Below, in pieces: positions 16,110 through 23,840 of a stretch of 48,310 nt of DNA. This DNA is from Bradyrhizobium cenepequi (GTDB lineage: Bacteria; Pseudomonadota; Alphaproteobacteria; Rhizobiales; Xanthobacteraceae). Below the pieces are notes generated by a model. It ran no database searches and was not told the DNA's origin. It saw only the letters and a program-made list of their open reading frames with translations. Each line of letters begins with the position of its first letter. Position 1 is the stretch's first letter. The DNA lies in assembly GCF_020329485.1 (NCBI RefSeq), contig NZ_JAGKJI010000051.1:1-48310 (forward strand). Reading direction: 5' to 3'. The translations under genes were made by a program, and so were the position numbers.

Positions 16110-17078
16110 TCAAGCGGCGGCGCTGTGCCCGTCGGAATGCCCAGCGATTTCGGCACAGCCGGTGCGCCAGGATGGATGCGATGGCTGCCAGCCGAGTTCG
16201 CGCCTGGCTTTGACGTTCGAGCCCGCCCGCACCTCGGTCATCATCGCCACCAAGTGTTCGCCGCCGAGCAGGCGGCCGAGCCAAGCCGGCACATGGAATG
16301 GCAGTTTGGCGCCTACGATCGCTGCAAGCGCCGGAAGCCATTCGCTGACCTCCGCGGGCTCGTCGTCGACAATGTTGTAGATGTTGCCGGCCTTGCCACG
16401 CTCGATTGCAGCAACAGTCGCGGATGCGGCATCAGCGACATGGATGAACGACCACCAGCCGCCGCCATCGCCGATCATAGGTACGCGCCGGCGCCGCAAT
16501 TGATCGATCATAGCCCGCGAGAGTATGCCGGTATCGGGACCGTAGAACGATCCGTATCGGAGCACGATTCCTTCCGGTTGTTCCGAGCCGGTGACGGTCC
16601 GCTCCAGATACTGGATCGCTTCCAGGGTGCGGCGCAATTCCTGCGGCGGATCGGGATCGAGCGGATCGGCCTCTGTCTTGACCGGTGCGCCGCCGCGGCC
16701 ATAGGTCCAGCCACAGAAGCTTTGCGCAACGAAACGCCGTGTGCCAGCTTCGCGTGCGGCCGCCAGCAGAAAATCGGTGCCGAGGGTGCGCAGCCGGTTG
16801 GTGACGGCGAAGGCGCGATCGAAATGGCGGAGATCGGTGACAGCAGCGAGGTCTGTCATCTGATGGACGATCACTTCGGGCTGCTTCGCAAGGACCGCCG
16901 CGCGAACGGCCTGTGCATCGAGCCCATCGAGGATGACAGGCTCCGCGCCCATCTGCTTGATAGTCTCGGCTTTGGCTGATGTTCGCGTGGTGCCGATCAC
17001 CGAATGGCCGGCCAGGATCAGGGCGGGAACGAGTTGCCGGCCGACGGCGCCGGTAGCACCTGCCACAAGGATGCGCAT
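16110..17078 (-). CDS. NAD-dependent epimerase/dehydratase-family protein
   Basis: This 322-residue extended SDR-like protein begins MRILVAGATGAVGRQLVPAL, with the GATGAVG nucleotide-binding motif at 7-13. Later segments are TTRTSAKAETI, FVAQSFCGWTYGRGG, VLRYGSFYGPDTGI and GDGGGWWSFIHVADAASATV. The usual YxxxK catalytic pair is not evident. WTYGRGG stands where YGxxK would be, so it may act as an atypical reductase, an NmrA-like sensor or a non-canonical epimerase. It converges on the phosphatase gene with 26 bp between stops, and it is downstream of and codirectional with the DUF4336 gene (57 bp gap), so those two may be cotranscribed. Confidence 0.85.
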   Translation of the reverse strand: MRILVAGATGAVGRQLVPALILAGHSVIGTTRTSAKAETIKQMGAEPVILDGLDAQAVRAAVLAKQPEVIVHQMTDLAAVTDLRHFDRAFAVTNRLRTLGTDFLLAAAREAGTRRFVAQSFCGWTYGRGGAPVKTEADPLDPDPPQELRRTLEAIQYLERTVTGSEQPEGIVLRYGSFYGPDTGILSRAMIDQLRRRRVPMIGDGGGWWSFIHVADAASATVAAIERGKAGNIYNIVDDEPAEVSEWLPALAAIVGAKLPFHVPAWLGRLLGGEHLVAMMTEVRAGSNVKARRELGWQPSHPSWRTGCAEIAGHSDGHSAAA

Positions 17079-17135
17079 GGCGTGGTTCCCATGTTCGTTG
17101 CGACCGCCCGGGACGTAATCGGGCCGAGAATGAAT

Positions 17136-17918
17136 TCAAGCACGCGAGTGTGACGGACGCGCAAACTGACGCAGCAAAATCCAGCGGAACGCGCGCTGCA
17201 ACTCGGCGCGGCCATCGTGGTCATACCAGCGCCCATGGGCGAGGATGATCCGTTCCGGATCCCAATCGATCATGACTTGGACGGCAGCCTTCACCGCGGC
17301 CTTGTTCCGCCAGAAGCTCAACCGCATATCGCGCGGTGTGCTGCCATTGGGGTCTCGAACGCCCCCTGCGCAGATAAGGAACCGCATGAGCCGCGCTTCG
17401 ACCTTTCGTGCCTCGAAGTTCTCGATCAGGTCGGTGAGGACCAGCGTCCGGGATGACCTGTGGAAGAATGCAACTTCGGTCATGTAGCTGCCCGCGATCG
17501 GCAGCGTCGCGATCCGGTCATCCCAGGGATAGCCGGAGGTCCGATCGAGCGTTTCGCAATCGAGGTCCAATCGGCTGCCGGCCTGCTGCCTCGTCTTGGG
17601 CGCAAGGAAGACCCGAGCATCCGGATACGCCGCACGCCAATCCGGTATCCACCAGTAGTGCAGCCGGTTCGGCCCGATGATCCAGCGCGGAACCCCCGTC
17701 CTGTCGATCTCTGCCTTCAGTTCGGGAACCAAGGGTGTCGGCGAGTGAACGAACAGGTTTCCTCCGGCCAAGCGAAATATCGTCGCCCGCGTGGGAAATG
17801 GTGCCTTGAACCAGAACGGGCCGAATTGGATCGCTGGGCCGTCAATGATCCAGACGTCGCCAGCGACCTGCTTGAGCGTGTTCAGTGGCGGATATGTGAG
17901 ATGATCTTCGTGCAGCAT
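17136..17918 (-). CDS. DUF4336 domain protein (metallo-beta-lactamase-like fold)
   Basis: This 260-residue protein matches DUF4336. Family segments are GDVWIIDGPAI, FPTRATIFRLAGGNLFVHSP, WIIGPNRLHYWWIPDW, and near the end DPERIILAHGRWYDHDGRAE. The fold resembles metallo-beta-lactamases, but the HxHxDH metal motif is not kept. HSP, NRLHYWW and AHGRW carry the histidines. The true start is MLHEDHLTYPPLNTLKQ at 17918. A longer frame of 328 residues begins inside the neighbouring gene and its extension is arginine-rich, non-conserved sequence. Function is unknown. It is probably cotranscribed with the NAD-binding protein downstream. Confidence 0.85.
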   Translation of the reverse strand: MLHEDHLTYPPLNTLKQVAGDVWIIDGPAIQFGPFWFKAPFPTRATIFRLAGGNLFVHSPTPLVPELKAEIDRTGVPRWIIGPNRLHYWWIPDWRAAYPDARVFLAPKTRQQAGSRLDLDCETLDRTSGYPWDDRIATLPIAGSYMTEVAFFHRSSRTLVLTDLIENFEARKVEARLMRFLICAGGVRDPNGSTPRDMRLSFWRNKAAVKAAVQVMIDWDPERIILAHGRWYDHDGRAELQRAFRWILLRQFARPSHSRA

Positions 17919-17956
17919 CGCTTCTGCAAACGTCGAAGCGCCGCGTGATGTTGCAA

Positions 17957-17986
17957 CAAACAAAAGGCGCGCTATTCGCGCGCCTT
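17957..17986 (-). terminator. Rho-independent terminator of the L,D-transpeptidase gene
   Basis: Read on the minus strand, AAGGCGCGC (with loop GAATA) and GCGCGCC form a 7-bp GC stem (17966-17972 and 17978-17984), followed by TTTTGTTTG. It lies 24 bp after the stop of the L,D-transpeptidase gene and separates it from the DUF4336 gene. Confidence 0.85.
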
Positions 17987-18009
17987 CCGATGTTGGAACT
18001 GCAATCGCC

Positions 18010-19233
18010 CTAGCGGATCGTGACCGGTGCCGGCAGCGGCGGCACTGCGGTTGGCTGCGTGCCCGGCAACGGCACGGCGGCCTGCGCCTGGGTCGGCGGC
18101 GGAGCGGCGGCAACGGGCCCACCGGCGGGCGGCGCAGCGGAAGCGGTGGCGGTTCCAGGCGGCGGACCGCCCGGCAGCACCACCACGCGGGTGCCGACCT
18201 TCACGCGATCGAAGAGATCGGAGACGTCCTCGTTCAGCATGCCGATGCAGCCCGATGAGACGAACTTGCCGATCGTCGATGGCTGGTTGGTGCCGTGGAT
18301 GCGATACACGGTCGAGCCGAGATACATCGCGCGCGCGCCGAGCGGATTGCCGGGGCCACCTGCCATGAAGCGCGGCAGATAAGGCTGGCGCTCGATCATC
18401 TCGGTCGGCGGATACCAGTCCGGCCATTCCGCCTTGCGGCTGATCTTCTGCACACCGGTCCAGGTGAAGCCGTCGCGGCCGACGCGAACGCCATAGCGCA
18501 TCGCGCGGCCATTACCCAGGATGTAGTAGAGGTAGGTGTTCGCCGTATCGACCACGATGGTGCCTGCCGGCTCCTTGGTCGCGAACGAGACTTCCTGACG
18601 ACGCAGGTTCGGCGGTAACTGCACGGGAGCGGCTTCCGGCTGCTCCTCAGGCGGCAGGGCCGCGACCGTCATCGGCTTGCCATCGTTGCCGACCTGCGGC
18701 TGCGGCACGGCGCCGGTCACAGTGGGCGTGCCGCCTGCGGCGCCCACGGACTCCGGCGGACGCAGGGCACGATCGTCGCCGCGATCGGGATAATTATAAT
18801 TTTGCGCCGGGCCCTGAGGACGATCGGCATAGATCACCGGCGGCGGGCCGGACGGACGGCCGTAGCGCGGATCATCCGGCGACAGGATCGGGCCGGTCGG
18901 CACGTTACGATCCGAATAGACCGGGGGCGGTGCGGCCATCGGGCGGCCATAGCGGGGATCGTTGGGCGAAAGCACCGGTCCAGGCGACGACAGCGCCGCC
19001 GAGTTCTGGCCATTCGGCGCCGACGCGTCGTCGTCCTCTTCAAAGACATCAAAGTCCGACGGGCGGCGATCGTCGCGCACATAGCCGGGCGCCGGCGGAG
19101 GATAGGAGCCCTGAGGAGCAGAATAGACCGGACCAGGCCCTGGGGGATAGGCTTGCTGTGCCTGGGCAACCGAAGTTCCTGCCGCGCCGAGCGCAGCGGC
19201 AGCACAAATCGTTAGAATGCGGTTGATCATCAT
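18010..19233 (-). CDS. L,D-transpeptidase (YkuD domain) with proline-rich repeats
   Basis: This 407-residue secreted enzyme forms 3-3 peptidoglycan cross-links or links proteins to the wall. A signal peptide (ILTICAAAALGAAGTSVAQA) is followed by a long Pro/Gly/Tyr-rich linker. The linker contains a 26-residue tandem unit (GPVLSPNDPRYGRP, then GPILSPDDPRYGRP). The YkuD domain (about 245-350) has His313 (YRIHGTNQP) and nucleophile Cys329 (SSGCIGML). A Pro/Ala-rich tail closes the protein. The start is MMINRILTICAA. A longer frame adds 22 non-conserved residues. The following 308 bp up to the divergent membrane protein carry both promoters, with no other feature seen. Confidence 0.94.
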   Translation of the reverse strand: MMINRILTICAAAALGAAGTSVAQAQQAYPPGPGPVYSAPQGSYPPPAPGYVRDDRRPSDFDVFEEDDDASAPNGQNSAALSSPGPVLSPNDPRYGRPMAAPPPVYSDRNVPTGPILSPDDPRYGRPSGPPPVIYADRPQGPAQNYNYPDRGDDRALRPPESVGAAGGTPTVTGAVPQPQVGNDGKPMTVAALPPEEQPEAAPVQLPPNLRRQEVSFATKEPAGTIVVDTANTYLYYILGNGRAMRYGVRVGRDGFTWTGVQKISRKAEWPDWYPPTEMIERQPYLPRFMAGGPGNPLGARAMYLGSTVYRIHGTNQPSTIGKFVSSGCIGMLNEDVSDLFDRVKVGTRVVVLPGGPPPGTATASAAPPAGGPVAAAPPPTQAQAAVPLPGTQPTAVPPLPAPVTIR

Positions 19234-19541
19234 CGCTCTTGTATAGTCCCCAAGCCACACCGGACCGTTAACGGCAGTTGAAGGAAGATAGCGGCGCATT
19301 CAAGACAATTCCGCGAAATCCGGTCCAGATCGGTCATTTTGTGATTGGGCAGCGATCGCTGCGGCAAAGATGTCTCACCGCCCGGGAAAAATTATTCCTG
19401 TGGACTACGGACGTCATCTCTTCGACATTGGTTGCGATATCCTCGAATCGGCTTGATTCGCTGCCTGCGAGCCGGCCTTTCCCTGTGGTCACCGCGTTTC
19501 CTCTGGCTCAAAAACACTTCGGCAAAAACGGAACCGCGCCC

Positions 19542-20336
19542 ATGCTTCCCGGCCTTCGCTTCCTGTTCGCGGCGATCGTGCTGTCGACCTCGGTCCTGAT
19601 CTTTGGGCTGGGCGCCGCCGCGCTGTTGCGGGCTGCCCATGAGGAAGTCGCGAATATCCCGGCGCGGCGCAGCCCGCCAGAGCCGGTCTTCGCGCAAGTC
19701 CAAGAGAAGCCATCGACGGAGCCGCCGCCGACACTCGCCATGCTGCGCGTTGATCCGCCTGCGGTAGAGACGACAGAAAAGGCTCCGGAAAGCGCCGAGA
19801 CGTCGCCTGCTCCCGCTGCGCCAACCGCCGATGCATCCGCGCCAGCCGAGCCCGAGCAGATGGCCGCTGTGACGCCCGATGAGCCTGCCTCGACCGAGGC
19901 GCCGCCAGTCGGGCCGCCCGTGGCAGATGCTCTGGAACCCCAGGCACTGCCAACGGCGCCCCAAGCGGAAGCTCCCGCTCCCGCCGCGGAAGTTCCTGCT
20001 CCGACCGAGCAAGCCAAGCCCGCGGCGGTTGCCGAGGCTCCGCCTGCAAGCGACGCCACGCCTTCCGCACCGGAGGCGCCGGCCGCGGCGGAAGAGAGTC
20101 CGGCGGCGACCAAGATCGCCACGCTGGGTGGCCCAGCCGTCACCGTTGAGAAAAAGACGCCGACGAAACGCGCCGAAACCAAGCCAGGGCAAAGCGGGAC
20201 CAAGAAGCAGGCACGGACGCAGCGCGCCAAGGAACGCCGGCGCGTCGCGCAGCGCCCACCCACGACGCAGCAGGCGTTGCCTCAGCAGACCTTCGATCCG
20301 TTCGGCCAGCCGATGCTCGTGCGCCCGACGCGCTGA
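19542..20336 (+). CDS. Membrane-anchored proline/alanine-rich protein, function unknown
   Basis: This 264-residue protein has one N-terminal hydrophobic span (residues 5-30, LRFLFAAIVLSTSVLIFGLG) followed by a long Ala/Pro/Glu-rich low-complexity region. The C-terminal part is basic (VEKKTPTKRAETKPGQSG, TKKQARTQRAKERRRVAQRP). It ends in DPFGQPMLVRPTR. A signal-anchor with the tail in the periplasm is the likely topology. The start is the ATG at 19542. The open frame reaches back to 19278, but those extra residues lack conserved character. It is divergent from the L,D-transpeptidase gene and convergent with sseA. A wall-spanning or TonB-like linker role is possible but unproven. Confidence 0.7.
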   Translation: MLPGLRFLFAAIVLSTSVLIFGLGAAALLRAAHEEVANIPARRSPPEPVFAQVQEKPSTEPPPTLAMLRVDPPAVETTEKAPESAETSPAPAAPTADASAPAEPEQMAAVTPDEPASTEAPPVGPPVADALEPQALPTAPQAEAPAPAAEVPAPTEQAKPAAVAEAPPASDATPSAPEAPAAAEESPAATKIATLGGPAVTVEKKTPTKRAETKPGQSGTKKQARTQRAKERRRVAQRPPTTQQALPQQTFDPFGQPMLVRPTR

Positions 20337-20345
20337 TTTTCTGGA

Positions 20346-21203
20346 TCACGCAGGTCCTGTTGCGATCGGCGGCCCGTCAGGCAGGCCCCATTCGGCCCAG
20401 GATCCGTCATAGAGGGCGCTGCCGCGCACGCCGAGGCGATAGAGCGCGAGCGTCAACACCAGCGCCGAGACACCGGAGCCGCAACTGGTGACGATCGGCT
20501 TTGCCGTATCGACGCCGGCGGATGTGAATGCCTTGCGCAATTCATCGAGCGGCTTCATCGCCCCGGTCTTGGCGTCGAACAGATCGGCATAGGGAACGTT
20601 GCGGCTGCCGGGGATGTGGCCGGAGCGCCGGCCGGGCCAGGGTTCAGCGATGGTGCCCTCGAAGCGCGGGCGCGGCCGCGCGTCGATCACCTGCTCCTTG
20701 TTCATCTGGATATTGCCGAGCAATTGCTCCTTGCTGCGGACAAAGCTCGGATCGAACGTGGCCTGGAATTTTCCAGGCTTCGGTGTGACGGAACCGGATT
20801 CGGCCGGACGTCCCTCCGCCTTCCACTTCTGCAAGCCCCCGTCGAGCACCTTCACGTTGGAATGGCCGAACGACAGGAACATCCACCACGCCCGCGGCGC
20901 TGCGACCCAGGCGCCAGCGTCGTAGGCGACCACGGCGTCGTCGGAGGAGATGCCGAGTGCGGAGACGTCCTGCGCGAACTGCGCAGCAGTCGGATACATA
21001 TGCGGGCGCGGGTCGTTCTTATCGGCAATCGCATTGACGTCGAAGAACACCGCACCGGGAAGGTGGGCGGCGATAAAATCGTCCGCCGGCAACGGCAGCA
21101 CGCCCGGCATCTTGTAGGAGGCGTCGATCACCTTGACCTTGGGGTCGCCGAGATGGGCTGCAAGCCAGTCGGTGGAGACGAGCGGGTCATCGGTTGCGGT
21201 CAT
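20346..21203 (-). CDS. sseA: 3-mercaptopyruvate sulfurtransferase
   Basis: This 285-residue protein is a two-domain rhodanese. The N-terminal rhodanese domain is catalytically inactive. The C-terminal domain has the loop Cys241-Gly-Ser-Gly-Val-Ser-Ala (CGSGVSA), the pattern that marks mercaptopyruvate sulfurtransferases and not thiosulfate rhodaneses. It moves sulfur from 3-mercaptopyruvate to thiols or cyanide. Other family segments are DASYKMPGVL, DARPRPRFEGTIAEPW and GHIPGSRNVPYADLF. AAGGA lies nine bases before the ATG. It is convergent with the proline-rich gene. Two terminator-like hairpins and a small RNA lie upstream on the other strand. Confidence 0.95.
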   Translation of the reverse strand: MTATDDPLVSTDWLAAHLGDPKVKVIDASYKMPGVLPLPADDFIAAHLPGAVFFDVNAIADKNDPRPHMYPTAAQFAQDVSALGISSDDAVVAYDAGAWVAAPRAWWMFLSFGHSNVKVLDGGLQKWKAEGRPAESGSVTPKPGKFQATFDPSFVRSKEQLLGNIQMNKEQVIDARPRPRFEGTIAEPWPGRRSGHIPGSRNVPYADLFDAKTGAMKPLDELRKAFTSAGVDTAKPIVTSCGSGVSALVLTLALYRLGVRGSALYDGSWAEWGLPDGPPIATGPA

Positions 21204-21269
21204 GCTGCGGATTCCTTGATGTCATTCCAAGAGACGCCGACGGCGCAGATCCAGGATCTTAAGATGAAG

Positions 21270-21296
21270 CCTCCGGTATCGCCCGGAGCTTTTTCA
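21270..21296 (+). terminator. Terminator-like hairpin upstream of the small RNA
   Basis: CCTCCGG-tatcg-CCCGGAGCTTTTTC forms a GC stem with a T-run on the plus strand. No plus-strand gene ends here. It sits in the 5' region of the divergent sseA gene, so it could close a short unannotated plus-strand transcript from about 21210, or be part of the small RNA promoter region. Confidence 0.5.
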
Positions 21297-21317
21297 TTCC
21301 AGCATCTGCTTTAGATA

Positions 21318-21409
21318 GGTACGCGGTAGCGCTTCGCGCTATCGCTGCCCTCTTTGGGCGTTTCCTCCCTAGACTTGGGCCGCCTGCATCCCGCAAGCGG
21401 CCCTTTTTT
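21318..21409 (+). ncRNA. mmgR: mmgR/suhB-type (alpha-r8) trans-acting small RNA
   Basis: The segment looks like the alphaproteobacterial suhB/mmgR small RNA family. It has a 5' hairpin (GGTAGCGC, loop TTC, GCGCTATC; 21325-21343). A second small hairpin follows (GCCC-TCTTT-GGGC; 21347-21359), then an unpaired anti-Shine-Dalgarno stretch (GTTTCCTCCCTAGACTT, 21360-21376). A strong terminator, GGGCCGC (21377-21383) with GCGGCCC (21397-21403), ends in six T. Exact 5' end is not known. In Sinorhizobium meliloti MmgR limits PHB accumulation. The family assignment rests on recalled motif order, not a covariance search. Confidence 0.68.
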
Positions 21410-21431
21410 CAGGTCAGGAGAAGTGTAACCG

Positions 21432-21650
21432 TCACCTGCATACGCGCACACGCTTGACAATCCGCCTGCCATGCGGGCCGCGCGTAACCACACTGCGCAC
21501 CGTGCAAACCTTGCGGTGGTGATAACGGGCTTGGATGATCTCTGAACTGGGAGCCACTGGATGCATCGGCATGGCGGTAGCAGGAACCGAGAAAGACGAC
21601 AGGCCGACCAAGACAGCGGCGGCAGCGAATCCGAGAGTAACCTTCTTCAT
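21432..21650 (-). CDS. Small secreted cationic protein
   Basis: This 72-residue protein has a Sec signal peptide (MKKVTLGFAAAAVLVGLSSF, cut near ATA). The mature part of about 48 residues is basic and carries two cysteines at the two ends of its C-terminal half (KVCTVRSVV and VRVCR), which could form one disulfide. The His/Arg-rich part is RYHHRK and TRGPHGRRIVKRVR. The start ATG at 21650 has AAGGA about seven bases upstream. Longer frames start at non-conserved positions. It ends 22 bp from the small RNA terminator on the other strand. Function unknown. Small two-Cys secreted proteins of this kind are common in Bradyrhizobium-type genomes. Confidence 0.75.
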   Translation of the reverse strand: MKKVTLGFAAAAVLVGLSSFSVPATAMPMHPVAPSSEIIQARYHHRKVCTVRSVVTRGPHGRRIVKRVRVCR

Positions 21651-21863
21651 TTGCATTTCCTTCATTCCAAGCCCCGCGAGCGCTTCTAAGTTGCACAGGT
21701 GAACGCCCGATGAACGCGTGCTCAGGTACCTCGAGCCGATTGATTCAGTGTGCAAGCTTGCGGGCTCGCGCAGAGACTGTCTATCGGGCCGCATTTCGTG
21801 CGGACCCGTTTGGGCGCCCTGGAATGACGAGGAGAGAAACGCCGGCGCGTCTCTAATCCCTCT

Positions 21864-22277
21864 TCAATCCCTCTTCTTCGGCTCCCACTTCTCGATCGGG
21901 CCACCGGCATCGCGCCAGGCGGCGAAACCGCCGCTCATATGGGCGACCGGCTTCAGCCCCATGTCCTGCGCAGTCTTCGCGGCGAGTGCCGAGCGCATGC
22001 CGCCGGCACAATGGAAGATGAACTTCTTGTCCTCTTGGAAGATCGGCTTGGCGTAGGGGCTCGCCGGATCGATCCAGAATTCGAGCATGCCGCGGGTGCA
22101 GGAGAAGGCGCCGGGGATCCTTCCCTCGCGCTCGATCTCGCGGGGATCGCGGATGTCGACGATCACGACATCGTCGTTCGGAAGAAGCTCGACGGCATCG
22201 GCCGCGCTGATGGTCTCGATCTCGGCATTGGCATCGTCCATCATCTGCTTGATGCCGCGGTGGATGGTCTGGGGCAT
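21864..22277 (-). CDS. Single-domain rhodanese-like protein
   Basis: This 137-residue protein is one rhodanese domain. The active-site loop is Cys90-Ala-Gly-Gly-Met-Arg-Ser (FHCAGGMRSALA), with the entry strand VVIVDIRDPREIEREGRIPG and the closing GGFAAWRDAGGP. An 80-odd-residue rhodanese core with a short N-terminal helix is normal. It likely carries persulfide sulfur. The loop length (6 residues) suits a sulfur substrate better than a phosphatase-type (Cdc25) substrate. The start ATG follows GGGAGAG. It is monocistronic, with repeat DNA upstream. Confidence 0.93.
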   Translation of the reverse strand: MPQTIHRGIKQMMDDANAEIETISAADAVELLPNDDVVIVDIRDPREIEREGRIPGAFSCTRGMLEFWIDPASPYAKPIFQEDKKFIFHCAGGMRSALAAKTAQDMGLKPVAHMSGGFAAWRDAGGPIEKWEPKKRD

Positions 22278-22300
22278 GTGGCTCTCCCTGATTGATTCTT

Positions 22301-22426
22301 GTCATTCCGGGGCGATGCGTAAGCATCGCACTATGACGTGCAATTGCACATCAGAGATTCCATTCCTCCGCCGAAGCAAGTGGCCAAATGGATTCCGGGT
22401 TCGCGCTTCGCGCGCCGCGGAATGAC
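22301..22426. repeat. Palindromic intergenic repeat (GTCATTCCG type)
   Basis: GTCATTCCG (22301-22309) pairs with CGGAATGAC (22418-22426) at the two ends. Between them are smaller hairpins, for example GCGATGC-GTAA-GCATCGC and a TTCGCGC core. The ends are the terminal inverted repeats of a dispersed intergenic element. It occupies almost all of the gap between the rhodanese and the VWA gene. Confidence 0.65.
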
Positions 22427-22437
22427 GGCGGTTGAAC

Positions 22438-23613
22438 CTATCTTACCAGCTCCTTCATCGCATTCTCCAGACCTTCGATCGTAATCGGGTACATGCGTTC
22501 GGAGAAGATGCGGCGGATGATGGTGGTTGATTCCGAATAGTCCCAGTGCTTCTGCGCGACCGGGTTGAGCCACACCGTGTGCGGATAGGTTCGAATGATA
22601 CGCTCGAGCCAGACCGAACCGGCCTCCTCGTTGACATGCTCGACCGAGCCGCCGGGGACCATGATCTCGTAAGGCGACATCGAGGCGTCGCCGACGAACA
22701 CGACCTTGTAGTCGTGCGGATATTTGTGCAGCACGTCCCAGGTCGGCGTGCGGTCGGTGAAGCGCCGCTTGTTCTGCTTCCACACGCCCTCATAGAGGCA
22801 GTTGTGAAAGTAGAAATATTCCATATGCTTGAATTCGCTTTTTGCCGCCGAAAACAATTCTTCGACCTGCTCGATGTGCGAATCCATCGAGCCGCCGATA
22901 TCGAAGAACACCAGGACCTTCACGGCATTGCGCCGCTCGGGACGCATGTGCACGTCGAGATAGCCGTGATTGGCGGTTTCCTTGATCGTGGTATCGAGAT
23001 CGAGTTCATCGGGCGCGCCGGTCCGGGCGAATTTGCGCAGTCGCCGCAGCGCGATCTTGATGTTGCGGATGCCGAGCTCGACATTGCCGTCGAGATCCCT
23101 AAATTCGCGCTTGTCCCACACCTTCACGGCGCGGTTGTTGCGGTTCTTCTCCTGCCCGATGCGGATGCCTTCGGGATTGTAGCCGTGGGATCCGAAGGGC
23201 GACGTGCCGGCGGTGCCGATCCATTTGTTGCCGCCCTGGTGTCGCCCCTTCTGTTCCTCGAGGCGCTTGCGGAGCGTCTCCATGAGCTTGTCCCAGCCCA
23301 TGGCTTCGATCTGCTTCTTCTCTTCCTCGGTGAGGTATTTTTCCGCGAGCTTCTTCAGCCACTCCTCAGGGATCTCGGCCTTGTCCATGGCATCGAGCAG
23401 GCTCTCCAGCCCCTTGAACACGGCGCCGAAGACGCGGTCGAACTTGTCGAGATTACGCTCGTCCTTCACCAGCGCCGAGCGCGACAGGTAATAGAAATTC
23501 TCGACGCTCTGCTCCGCGAGGTCGGCGTCGAGCGCCTCCATCAGCGTCAGATATTCGCGCAAGGTCACGGGGACCTGGGCGTCGCGCAGCGATGTGAAGA
23601 ACTGCAAGAACAT
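22438..23613 (-). CDS. VWA domain protein of the CoxE/YehP-like family
   Basis: This 391-residue protein has an N-terminal CoxE-like helical part (LREYLTLMEALDADLAEQS) and a central charged region. A C-terminal von Willebrand A domain starts at about 230. The MIDAS motif is DIGGS (238-242) in place of the common DxSxS, as in CoxE relatives. Further VWA segments are FYFHNCLYEGVWK and VVFVGDASMSPYEIM. Such proteins work with MoxR-type AAA+ ATPases in metal-centre or complex maturation. The MoxR partner is encoded just upstream in the opposite direction, sharing the promoter region. CO-dehydrogenase structural genes are absent nearby, so the target is unknown. Confidence 0.9.
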   Translation of the reverse strand: MFLQFFTSLRDAQVPVTLREYLTLMEALDADLAEQSVENFYYLSRSALVKDERNLDKFDRVFGAVFKGLESLLDAMDKAEIPEEWLKKLAEKYLTEEEKKQIEAMGWDKLMETLRKRLEEQKGRHQGGNKWIGTAGTSPFGSHGYNPEGIRIGQEKNRNNRAVKVWDKREFRDLDGNVELGIRNIKIALRRLRKFARTGAPDELDLDTTIKETANHGYLDVHMRPERRNAVKVLVFFDIGGSMDSHIEQVEELFSAAKSEFKHMEYFYFHNCLYEGVWKQNKRRFTDRTPTWDVLHKYPHDYKVVFVGDASMSPYEIMVPGGSVEHVNEEAGSVWLERIIRTYPHTVWLNPVAQKHWDYSESTTIIRRIFSERMYPITIEGLENAMKELVR

Positions 23614-23840
23614 GTTCCATAGATCGCCCGCCGCCGTCGCGGCGTCAAGGGCGCTCAGGTCCCAACTTCGGCATTACGGGCTCGGTACCAAGCTGTGAGG
23701 ATCATTCCGCAAGGCGGAAACGGTCCGCCTAAATTCAAGGCGGTCGCGATGACCCAGTTGCGTGCAGGCGCTGGAATCCACGCTAGACCTGCAGGGTTTT
23801 TCCACTAGTATCAAATTGAAACTCATTCTGACGGGGTAGT

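Noticed and set aside
22546..23622. A 358-codon frame antisense to the VWA gene
   Set aside because: Same reason: low-complexity shadow of a recognised gene.
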